NCBI RefSeq assembly: GCF_023065955.2
Contig: NW_026622997.1
Location: forward strand, 6,806,001 to 6,870,000
Source: Ursus arctos
Taxonomy: Eukaryota > Chordata > Mammalia > Carnivora > Ursidae
Length of the DNA: 64,000 nt
Direction of reading: 5' to 3'
The notes under the pieces were generated by a model, which saw only the letters and a program-made list of their open reading frames with translations, searched no databases and was not told where the DNA came from. The position numbers and the translations under genes were made by a program. Every line of letters starts with the position of its first letter. The first letter of the stretch is position 1. Positions 1 through 9,651 of this stretch are shown here, piece after piece.

Positions 1-260
1 ATCATCCCCAAAGCAATCCCATACCCGTTAGCAGTCATTCTCCATTCTTGGTCCCTGTCCTAGGCAACCACTAACGTACTTTACATCTCTACAGCATTGC
101 CTATTCCGGATGTTCCATATAAATGGAATCCTACAACAAGTTGCCTTTGAGGTCTGTCTTCTGTCACCCAGTATAATCTTTTCAAGGTTCACCCGAGCCG
201 TCACCTGTACCAGTACTTCACTGTTTTTATAGCAGAATACTCTGCTGTCATATGGAGGCA
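1..260 (-). repeat. Old L1 LINE fragment, left part
   Basis: The plus strand carries the antisense of the mammalian L1 3' portion, including a stretch like CTCCATTCTTGGTCCCTG and ATATAAATGGAATCCTACAA. The L1 is therefore on the minus strand. It is well diverged, of L1M age, and runs off the window edge. The same element appears to resume at about 622 after a Tigger-type MITE. Confidence 0.75.
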
Positions 261-621
261 CAGAAGTTCCGCATTAACCACAGTTTTACTTTCCACAATG
301 TCCATTAAGATGGCCCAGAAGATCAACTGCAGCCCAGAAGATGACCTTCCTTCTGACATCAAGCCAGAAGGTCAACAGCAGCCTAATGCTACATCTCAGT
401 GCCCATGTCATTCCTCTGGCTTCATCTCACCATGTCAGCATTTTACCATCTCATGTCATCACAAGAAGAAGGACCAGTATAGTACAATACGATATTTTGA
501 GAGAGCGATGGAGACCACATTAACTTGACTTTTATTACAGTATATTGTTATAATTATCCTAGCATATTATTAGCTGTTGTTGTTAATCTCTTATGTGCCC
601 AATTTATAAAGTAAACTGTGT
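261..621 (+). mobile_element. Tigger-type (pogo) MITE, 3'-truncated, inside L1
   Basis: The sequence follows the abundant non-autonomous Tigger repeat whose ends read like ACAGTAGTCCCCCCTTATCCGCGG. Here the left end is decayed (CAGAAGTTCCGCATTAACC). The internal blocks ACCTTCCTTCTGACATC, TTTTATTACAGTATATTG and GTTGTTGTTAATCTCTTA are clear. The right half of the element is missing. A 76-codon open stretch inside it (298-528) is not a gene. The family assignment is from memory, so the exact subfamily is uncertain. Confidence 0.65.
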
Positions 622-1312
622 TTAATATTTTGAGGAACTGCTAACCTGTTTTACAAAGTGGCTGAACCATTTTAAATTCCCACCAGTGATGAATGAGGGT
701 TCCAATTTCTCTACATCCTCACTCACATTTGTTATGCATCAGTCATTTTGATTACAGCCATTCTAGTGGGTGTGAAGTGGTTTCTCACTGTGGTTTTCAT
801 TTGCATATCCTAAATGACTAATGATGCATCTTGTCATGTGCTTATAGGTCATGTGAATACCTTCTTTGGAGAAATGTCTATTTAAATCCTTTGTCTATTT
901 TTAATTGGGTTATTTGCCTTTATTATTGAGTTGTAAGAGTTATTTATATATTCTGGTTCCTTATCAGACATACAATTTGCAAGTATTTTCTCCCACTTGG
1001 TGGGTTGTTTTTTCAGTTTCCTGACAGTGTCCTATGAAACATAAAAGCTTTTCATTTTGATGAGGTCCAACTTAACCACTTTTCCTTTTGTTGCTTGTGC
1101 TTTAGATGCCATTTTTAAGAAGGCTTTGCCTGACTCAGGGTTGGAAAGATCTTCTCCTATGTTTTCTCCTAAGAATATGATAATTTTGCACTTATATTTA
1201 TGTCTACAATCCATTTTTGAGTTAATTTTTTTTGTGTGACATGAGGTTTTTTCCACATGAATTGTCTTGGTACCCTTGTTGAAAACCAATTGATCATACA
1301 TGCATGGGCTAA
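622..1312 (-). repeat. Old L1 LINE fragment, ORF2 region
   Basis: The plus strand carries the antisense of L1 ORF2: GAGGAACTGC, CATTCTAGTGGGTGTGAAG, GGAGAAATGTCTATTTAAAT, TTCTCCCACTTGGTGGGTTG and TGAATTGTCTTGGTACCCTTG. The reading frame is destroyed by many stops. It continues the L1 of 1-260 but lacks about 200 bp of consensus between the two parts. Confidence 0.85.
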
Positions 1313-4300
1313 TATTCTAGAAATCAAGCCTTGCTTTCTTTCCCAAAGGCAACTCCTGACTTTTTTTTTTTTTTTTAAATGGCACCACCATCTATTCTCT
1401 TGTTCTCATATGTGGAGTCATCTTTGAGTCTTTCCTTTGCCTCCCATGCACAAACATTTGTCAAGCCCTGTAGTCTATTTTTGCAAGTCATTTTCATTTA
1501 TTTATTCTTTCTTTTACATTCTCACATATTCCTAAATTAAGTGTTCACTACTGTTGGCCTCTAGACAGTTGAGATATAAATCCATATCTAACCTGGTATA
1601 ATGACTGAGCTGTTCCAAATCAAAGCTATCATATCTTTGATGGTCGAAGCAGAGGAGTCTCATGCGGTGGGTTGTGGAATAAACTGGTGCTATGAATGGC
1701 TGTGTCAGAGCAAGGGCCTACTCATCTTCTTAGCCTAACCCCCAAACTTCTAGAATAGATTACACTAATTTAGAAAAATGTTAGGGGTTGTCCTGAATGA
1801 TTAGAAAATGTCTGACCTATTTTAAAGCAGCTATTAACTTAATAAATATTTGAGCTCATAATTTAGCCAGACAGGCTCATTTTTTTTTTCAGCTTTATAT
1901 GACTACACCAATACCTCTTCTAGATGCTGAAATGGCTCGTGAGACCAAAGATTTCCACAAATGCAAATGACTACCCACATCTAGTAAATATATCAAAATG
2001 ATATAGTTAAATGTATAAATTGTTATAGTCCAAGATTAACTTCTGAAGTATTAGACTTCTGAAATTATTCAAAATTAGTGTTCTCTGCAGGAAAAAAATG
2101 TGATTGCTTATTATTTTGACATCACAAATTCTGTATATATAGCAGAAGCAACACAGTAGAGATCTAAGCATCACCTATTAAACTATGCTCCTATTTAAAT
2201 ACATTTATTTTCTCTTGGGAGAGACGGAAGTATATTCCCAAAGAGAAAAACAATGACACGCACACACAATTTACCTAGAAGTACATCCTTCCTAGACTTT
2301 GAAATCAATCAGGCTTTGGGATCTACAATCTGCTTGTGTGAATTTCAATCATATTTTTTTACCAAAGCCGACAATAAATCCACTTTTAATTAACCGTTTA
2401 ACACCCCATATGAATTACTTAAAAATAACTTTTGGATCTAACAGACAGACTTAAATTTAGCAGGGTGGCTTTAAGTTCAATGGTGTTTGTAAAAGGGAAG
2501 TGTTACTATTTTTTACCCCCAGCCGTGTAAATGTGAACATTTGATGCCTTGGCCTACTTTGATTAGATATGCATTCTCACTCACAGCTGCAAACTGTTTC
2601 CCCTTCCTATGGCGGCTCCTAGATAAGACCATGCAATTTTGCCTGGGCTCTAAACCTCATCCTGGCTACTGCTGCCCACTCCCCTCCAGCTGCCAGTAGA
2701 GAGCCCCATGTTTATACCAGTGCTGCAGTTAAACCAAACTCAAGAAGAGAAGCCCCAAGGAGAGTGACAAAAGTGCAACGCTCAAAACTGATTTTCAGCT
2801 TCAGCTCCCCCATCCGTCTCCTCCCCATCCTACCTCAGTTGAAGAATACAGAACCAGAGGCCGGGTAGGGGGGAAGGAAGGAACACCAGGAAGAGAATTA
2901 CAAGGGTTCTCATCTCCTTGCTCTGACTGTCTCCCCCTGTCCTAACATTCTTCATCCTCTTCATTTTCATTTGCCATTTTGGGCTTTCTTCACACATTGA
3001 ATCCTGTTTTCCAAATTGGCCAGTGAAAAGTTTTTGCCATGTTGAAATCATTTCCAGAGCTAAATCGGGAAACCTGAGGCAGCCGGGCAATCTTACAGCT
3101 GGCTGGAATGTGGCTTGCAATAAAAGGCAGTGTGAATAAGGTGCATTGAAGCTAAATTGGATTCATGTGAAGGGCCGTTTATTCAGAGGGGGGTGGAGAT
3201 GGAAGGAGAGGAATTAATGAATATAAGAAATTAAATTAGCTCAAGCAACCCTTTAAAAAATATACTGAAAAATATCTGACCTGCCATGAACCTTTTTACA
3301 AACCTGAGACCTTTGGGTTTAGACCACGGGAGCTCGGTGATACTCCTCTCCAAAGAAAGCCCTCTGGAAGGAAGGCACTTCTGAGTTAGATAAGACGGAG
3401 CCTGAAGGTGGCTGAGGAGAATCTGATTTCTCCTGACGGCAGTCAGAAGGATGGAAGGCACGGTTGTGAAAGTCAATACATAGCTGAGAGACAAGAGGTC
3501 ACCCTAACCGATGAAAATATTTAATTAGCTAATCATAGATTACCTAACACAAAAATAAACCTGTCTTTTCATCTTAGCTATCACATTTTTCTTCAATGAA
3601 ATGAAATCATGACCTATCATGTTCTTGAAAAATTATTGATCAATTTATGAGCCTAATGCTTTAATTGATTGCAATAATATTTTACTCACACTTCTAATCT
3701 GATCTGCCACTCTGAGAAAAACCATGGGGAATTCCACTAGAAGAATGATGGTGCCGTTACAAGCAAAAGGATTTACAGACATACATTAATATTGTCCTAT
3801 GAAAATAATCTTGTTGCAGAAAACTTTTCCTTCTCTAAATAACCATCTAATTTTGATATTAAAACGCTTAATAACGTCAAAATATTAACAGGAGGGAATA
3901 ATGATACTAAATATCTTAAGACTGCTTAGTGTTTTCTTTACAGTGAAACACACATTTATCTCATTCTCATCTAAATTATATAAAAAGTAAGATGTTACAT
4001 CTATTGTTTTGTTTCCATAATAAGATATCTAGTAAGGGAATAAACATACACAAAATACTACTACTTGGCTACTTTGCCAAAAGCATTAGAAAGAAACAGT
4101 ATAAAATCAAAACAAAATCCTGTTTTTAGAAATCAAGTTTTTACACAAAAGATTCTGAGTTCCATGGAGTTTGAGATTATAGCAATGGACATTCAAAATA
4201 TACTTGCTGGTTGGGCTATGGGATTTTACTTATTTTATTTATTAATAAAAAATTTATTTTTGAAAAATTACATCCTCTCAAAGTAAATTCCAAACAAAAG

Positions 4301-4699
4301 GCATTCTTTTCTATCAGGCTCTATAATTTATTAACAAATTTGATCTCTCCTAGAATTAATTTATATTCATCCCCATTTGAAGCTGGCATACTCTGAACCT
4401 GTTCAAAGGTCACAGAGGCTCTAGGAGTCCTTACAGCACATCAGTGTGGCACGGTTTGGCAGTGGGAATGATTTTATTCCATGGGCTGTGAATCTGGGAG
4501 GGTGTGAGGGTGCTGGTGCCTGGCTTGCCTGTCATGTTTTTTGACTCCTGACCAGCTGAGCCTGGCTTCCATCTGCCACACACTGAAGAAGTGACTCTAG
4601 AAAAATGGACTGTTTTCCCCCCGCTGTATTGTTCTTTTCATTTTTTAGAACTTTGTGTCAATTATCTTTCTTCCTTGCTCAAGATCAACTGGGATAAAA
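1313..4699. other. Intronic DNA with an L2 scrap and possible conserved elements
   Basis: No gene is recognised. A poly-T of 16 bases (about 1361-1376) precedes a diverged L2-like piece on the plus strand at about 1378-1490, with GGAGTCATCTTTGAGTCTTTCC like the L2 consensus. 2580-3130 is less AT-rich and non-repetitive. 3505-3720 is AT-rich and full of TAATTA-type motifs and is discussed in the findings. 4065-4290 is plain AT-rich DNA. Confidence 0.5.
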
Positions 4700-4714
4700 T
4701 TAACAAAACGATCA

Positions 4715-4945
4715 CAAAACCACCATGTGTGGTGGGCAGCCTCAAAACAGACGTCAGGGCTGTATTGTCCATTACAGTAACCACAGACCACATGTGACCA
4801 TTTAAGTCTACTTTAATTAAAATGAACAGGATTGGAAATTGAGCTCCTGAGTTGCATGCACCACACTTGTGGCTGGTGGCTACTGGACTGGACACTGCAG
4901 ACAGAGAACATTTCTAACATTGCAGGATCTTCTATTGGGCAGCAG
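4715..4945 (+). mobile_element. hAT-Charlie-type MITE fragment
   Basis: The segment shows CTGTATTGTCCATTACAGTAACCAC, then CCACATGTGACCATTTAA, and later CTTGTGGCTGGTGGCTACTGGACTGGACA. This is the inverted-repeat pattern of a common mammalian hAT non-autonomous element (TGTCCAATACGGTAGCCACTAGCC type). No transposase is present. The exact Repbase name is uncertain. Confidence 0.6.
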
Positions 4946-5227
4946 TGCTTTCCATTTTATTTCTTCCACCTTCTCCTATATGACTTCTAGCTAACACAGA
5001 GAAGAAATGGCTATCAAAGTAGGCCCGAGTACCAATCACCGAGAGTCATTTTGGTACTACTTTCCTGGCAGGAGGCTTCTGCATAGTTCACCATTCGTGC
5101 TCCATCTGGCCCCTCTCTGCATTTCCAGTCATAGCCACCAGATACAGAGATGCAGAGCTGGTGTAAGTTCAAAACACAGAGGCAAAATTGGCATTAGTAT
5201 CTTTAACCATTCATTTCTCTCTTTATT

Positions 5228-5439
5228 CTAATGCAACTATTATTTCCTCAACCACGGGTCTGGCACTGGAGGCACAAAAGGTTCCCAGCCTCAAGGAACA
5301 CAATCTAGGAAGGATATGGAAAAGTAAAGCCACGGTCAGGGAGTAATTTCCTAAGAGCCAGGACGAAGGCACAAGCAGAGCGGCAGGGGGCAGGGAGCAT
5401 GGCCTGGAAGGACAGCTCCCTAAGGTACAGAAGCTCAGG
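5228..5439 (-). repeat. L2 LINE fragment
   Basis: The antisense of the L2 3' region is visible on the plus strand: CTATTATTTCCTCAACCACGGG, GGCACTGGAGGCACAAAAGG, CAGCCTCAAGGAACACAATCTAGGA. It is interrupted at 5440 by a MER20 insertion. It is ancient and diverged, with no ORF. Confidence 0.55.
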
Positions 5440-5623
5440 CAGAGTTTGTCAGATTGGCACTATGACATTTTGGGCTGGATAATTCTTTGTTATCCCATGT
5501 GCGGTGGGATGTTTAGTGCCATCCTTGGCCTCGATCCAGCAGAGGCGATAATCAAAAATGTCTCCGGACATTACCAAATGTTCCTTGGGGGGATAAAATC
5601 ACCCCCCTTTTTGAGAACCACTC
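5440..5623 (+). mobile_element. MER20-like hAT-Charlie MITE with 8-bp target duplication
   Basis: The diagnostic blocks GGCACTATGACATTTTGGGC, GGATAATTCTTTGTT, AAAAATGTCTCCGGACATT and TTGAGAACCACT are in order. The flanks read AGCTCAGG on the left (5432-5439) and AGCTAAGG on the right (5624-5631). This is an 8-bp target-site duplication with one mismatch, the length expected for hAT transposition. The element is non-autonomous and codes for nothing. Confidence 0.88.
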
Positions 5624-5631
5624 AGCTAAGG

Positions 5632-5816
5632 CCTTTAGGACACATTCACTATTCACCCCAACAAAATTCACTGGACAACAACTGAAAACGAATTGGTGAG
5701 GATAATAAGATGAGAAGACAAGGTCTTTATTTAAGCAGCTTAAAGTCTAGTAGAAACTAGAGTGAACAGGTGAGGTGAAGGTAGAGAGAATTTCAAACGG
5801 AGAAACTGCATGTATA
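5632..5816 (-). repeat. L2 LINE fragment between MER20 and CAN-SINE
   Basis: The plus strand contains L2-antisense-like text (TTTAAGCAGCTTAAAGTCTAGTAGAAA, GAGAATTTCAAACGGAGAAACTGC), consistent with one L2 copy split by the MER20 and then the SINE. Similarity is low, so the call is tentative. Confidence 0.4.
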
Positions 5817-5832
5817 GAAATACAGAAGGATG

Positions 5833-6091
5833 GGGCACCGTAGAAGGTGGGGGTGGCTCAGTCGGTTAAGTGTCTGCCTTCAGCTCAGGTCATGATCTCA
5901 GGGTCCTGGGATGGAGCCCAGCATGGGGCTCCCTGCTCAGCAGGGAGTCTGTTTGTCCCTCTCCTCTTCCACCTGCTCATGCTCTCTTTCTCTCAAATAA
6001 ACAAAATCTTTAAAAATATTTTTTAAAAATATATAATATATATTTAATTTAATATTTAATATATATGGTACATTAAAAATATATGTATTCA
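5833..6091 (+). mobile_element. CAN-SINE (SINEC) with AT-rich tail and target duplication
   Basis: A carnivore tRNA-Lys-derived SINE: GGTGGCTCAGTCGGTTAAGTGTCTGCC head, B-box region GGATGGAGCCCAGC, TC-rich stretch, then AAATAAACAAAATCTTT and a long A/T tail. It is flanked by GAAATACAGAAGGATG (5817-5832) and GAAGTACAGAAGGATG (6092-6107), a 16-bp duplication with one mismatch. The head carries a small change (GGGGCACCGTAGAAGGTGG). Its RNA polymerase III transcription is ancestral only. It lies antisense to GMDS. Confidence 0.93.
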
Positions 6092-6107
6092 GAAGTACAG
6101 AAGGATG

Positions 6108-6720
6108 ACAAAACACGGGAACTTTACACAATGGGGAATAGGTTGGTGCTCTGAGGACACAAGAGTGTGAGTGACAGAAGACAATGGGAAACGAGGGGGG
6201 CAGATTTAAGGGTGTCTATATATTGCATGCAACTGCATCAAATTTAGAATTTATTGTCAGGTCATTTGAACAAGGGAATAACATGATCCAGATTATATTT
6301 TGAACTTTGTGCCATCAGAGTGGAACGTACAAACTACAAGTGCCATCAAATACCTAAAGTGCGGACAGGTTAAAAACCTTTTTCTAAGTAAAGATAATAA
6401 AGCTCCAAATTACAGATACTCTAATAGGGATGAATATGGCAACAGGGATTTGACTGATATCTCTGGAAGTGGAACAACTAGTTCTAGACTCACTGTGGGG
6501 GTGGGGGCGAGGAGGAGGAGGGAGAGGAGGGAAGATCTTTAGGATGACTTCCCAGTTTTGGGTAAGGACAACTATATACATGGGAGGGAGGCGGTCTTGT
6601 GAATGAAGGCAGTAGATTCAAGAGGAGGACCAGGGTGGTGTGTGAGAGAGGTCTGTACCAGTCTGGACAGACAGAAGGGCTCACTGTACCGTGCTGGCTG
6701 AAGCCATGGGTTGGGCTTTG
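6108..6720 (-). repeat. Diverged L2 LINE continuation
   Basis: L2-antisense-like text is visible around 6120-6300 (GGAATAACATGATCCAG is like the L2 stretch GAGTGACATGATCTGA) and at 6600-6660. A GA-rich block with GGGGGTGGGGGCGAGGAGG lies at 6496-6535. Open frames here on both strands are chance products of low-complexity sequence. Confidence 0.45.
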
Positions 6721-6750
6721 TACAAGGAGAGTGGACAGGACAGGAAGGCT

Positions 6751-6935
6751 GTGTGAATTGGCTAGGGCCACCATAACAAAGTTCCACAGACAAGTTGGCT
6801 TAAACAATATTTATTCTCTTAAGATTCCAGAGGCCAGAAGTCCAAGACTAAGGTGTCAGCAGGGCTGGTTTCTGGTGAGGCCTCTCTCCTTGGCTTGCAG
6901 ACCACCATCTCCTCCCTGTGTCTTCCATGGACTAC
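6751..6935 (-). repeat. MLT1-type MaLR LTR fragment
   Basis: The plus strand reads GGGCCACCATAACAAAGTTCC, AGTTGGCTTAAACAATATTTATT, AGGCCAGAAGTCCAAGA and GCCTCTCTCCTTGGCTTGCAGA. This is the antisense of the 3' part of an MLT1-family long terminal repeat (ERVL-MaLR, an ancient endogenous retrovirus-like group). Only about 185 bp remain and no internal retroviral genes are present. Confidence 0.75.
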
Positions 6936-7165
6936 AGCATTCTCCTCCAAATTTACTTTGTCCCAGAAACTATGGCTTGTTTCCTGTTCCTCAAATGAGT
7001 CAAGCCTGTGCCTGTTTCACAACTTTTGTACTTGCTGTTGCCTCTCTGAAAAGTGCTTGCCCTGGCTCTTTGCTTTGCTGGCTCTGTCTCATCATCCAAC
7101 TGTCAGCCCAAATGGCACCTCTTGGAGGAGAGGACTTTACCACTTTCACTGTCCCAGCCACCCAC
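6936..7165 (+). repeat. L2 LINE fragment, sense
   Basis: The text matches the L2 3' consensus: CTTGCTGTTGCCTCTCTGAAAAGTGCTTGCC, CTCATCATCCAACTGTCAGCCCAAATGGCACCTC and GAGGAGAGGACTTTACCAC. It is about 25-30% diverged by eye. It explains the long but meaningless open frames at 6599-7225 and 6853-7512. Confidence 0.75.
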
Positions 7166-9651
7166 TCATGGAACTGTGCTTGGCTTCCTCCAAAGCTGGG
7201 AACGAAGCAGAAGACAGAGGTTTAAGGAAACCTACTGAAACACTGGGCTTTAATTTCATCCCCACTGAAAAGATCCACACATCTTTGTCTCTTGCCTTAA
7301 CTTGGGCTTCCATCGGCTTTTCAAGTGAACTGCAATGGGTTTCTTCCACCTCTTCAAATGAGCTACAACCACAGGCCTGCAAACACAAGGCTGTGCCTGA
7401 AAAATCTCAACTCAGACACCCCCAGGAGATCCAAAAGGCTAGATCAGGCTGCCCAGGGACAAGCTGTACCTTCTCTTCAGGTGCTCACTGCACATCACCA
7501 TTGTGCCTCTGATGTCTGACTGACTAACCTTTCCCTTGGAATGTGGCCTCTCACCAAGAGGCCAAGGCACCTCCTCTACTACGCTCTCCATGTGACTGGC
7601 ACAGTGCTCAGTACCAGGTGTGGGGTGACTTCTGCCACGACTATGTGCATCTTAAGGAAACATCATACATTGGAAGTCTATGACCAAATGGAGGGGTGAT
7701 ATTTTTGGAGAGCTGAATTAGCCCTGGTGCCACTTTAGCCAAAGGCACAAAGTAGGAGTGCCAGATAAATGCAAAGTGCCTACTTAAATATGAATTTCAT
7801 TTAAGCAATAAATAATTTCTTACTATAAATATTCTCATACAGTATTTCAGATACATTTAAACAAAAATTATTTGCCATTTATCTGAAATTAAACTTAACT
7901 GGCTTCTATTTGCTGAATCTGGCAACATATACCATGAAGGGGCTGCCTATCATCTTATACACACTTCCGGGAAGGTCTGATCACTCACCACCAATAGATA
8001 ATTAATGAAGGACACATGCAGCTACTCATCAAACTGCGCTGAGGATCAACTGGTACAAAAGCCTGGTAGGCATTATCAAGGCATATGAGCCTTCTTCTAG
8101 AACGAAGCCTACTACGGGAGATAAAGGAAGCAGGTGAAAATGAGTGCTTGTTGAAAATGGTAACTTGTTACATAAGCCTAGAAGAGGAAAACCCTGTCCT
8201 CGGGGATCAGGACGTTCTCCTGGGCAAGAACCTAAATGAAAAGAGGCTAGGAAATGAAGTTAGGGCAAGCCATACAGGGCCACAACGTTCAGGCCAAGCA
8301 GTGTGGGTTTTATCTTACAGACCAGAAGCCAGTGCCCTGAGGTGGGCGTCTGCATCTTACAGTTGCAAAACCCTCACCAGGGCTGCAAAATCCTGGTTTG
8401 ACAAAGCTAGCCTGACCCCACCTTCCCAGTCTGATACATCTCAGAGGTCCAAGATCACAATTCCCCACTGAAAATCTTAGATTCTTTGGTCACAAACCAT
8501 ACGTGTGCCATGGATTCAAGGTCCATTTGAACATGTGCCCTGTGAAAGTATATGAGCCTCCAAAATCTTAGGGTGAGAACTTCTTGGATTCTGGAGAAGG
8601 AAGGTGAGCAGGACCCAGCTGCGGGCAACACGGAGGACAAGGCATGCTCAGAGGACTTTTTTGGCTTCTTACAGAATTCAGAAGACAAATATCTGAAGAG
8701 GGAGAAAAAAACCCACCTGAGGTGAGCCATTATGAAAGAGATGGGTATGACAGAAACTCCAGACAGTATTCAATCAGTGTTGACTAGGACAGTACTGCAC
8801 CCAAAGGTGGGCAATGATAATGCATTCACCCAACACTGAATCAAAGTCACTCCCCAATTCTGTCCACAGGATAAATGATAGTATATATTAAGTAAAAACT
8901 TTAAAGTCAATTTTAATTATGTTCTTTCAAATACTACTGCATTTAAAATGCTCATGAAAAATCTGGCAGGAAAAACCCAAGTACCCTTTCTCTACTACTC
9001 CTTTAATAACTTACCTACTACTGAAATACTTGAAATTTGAAAGCTTTCTTATATGAATTCAAGTACCAAAAGTCAAAAAGAAACTAAGAAACTGTTTTCA
9101 TAGTTTATTTTTTAAATTGAGCTTGGACCTTTTCTTTGGCTCTAGAGAAAATATTTATGTCATGTCTAGTATACATTAAAAAGGTATTGTAAAAAATTAG
9201 CATAAAAATTACAAGAGGTTGAGTAGTTTAATTTAAAAAAATGTATAGAAGATGATTAAGTGAAAAATATCTTACTCTTTGACTTGACTTTTGAATTTTC
9301 ACAAAACTAATTTCATCTAATATATATGGTTTAAAATGGAATACAAACGTAATGTGCTTGACTTCAGACACGGTTATCCATATTAAATGTTTGAGGTTTT
9401 ACAGGTATGATTAAGTGCCTAAAAACACAGCATATACAGGCTCAGAGAGTAATTGTATTATATCTAGAATATGATGAAAAAAACATGCTCAAGTTGTTAA
9501 AAAATATACGTGCATATATATTATATGTGTATATATTTTGTGTGTGTGTATGTGTGTGTTGTGTGTATTTTATTCCATTAAAAATGGAAGTCTTGGGAAA
9601 AACTAACATCCAAAATCTCAAACAGGAATGCAAAGCTGTTTGAATCATGTT
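7166..9651. other. Intronic DNA without recognised genes
   Basis: Mostly unique sequence. A possible L2-antisense scrap lies at about 8215-8345 (AGCCATACAGGGCCACAACGTTCAGGCCAAG). AT-rich DNA occupies 8870-9400. A short imperfect TG/TA run is at 9510-9567 (see its own entry). I see no exon, RNA gene or promoter. Confidence 0.5.
9535..9567. repeat. (TG)n microsatellite
   Basis: An interrupted dinucleotide run, TTTTG TGTGTGTGTA TGTGTGTGTT GTGTGT. It is short and imperfect. Confidence 0.9.

Noticed and set aside
298..528. 76-codon plus-strand ORF
   Set aside because: Lies inside a Tigger-type MITE.
6599..7512. Two long plus-strand open frames of about 210-220 codons
   Set aside because: They cover MLT1 LTR and L2 fragments. 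There is no domain, no promoter and no splice logic.
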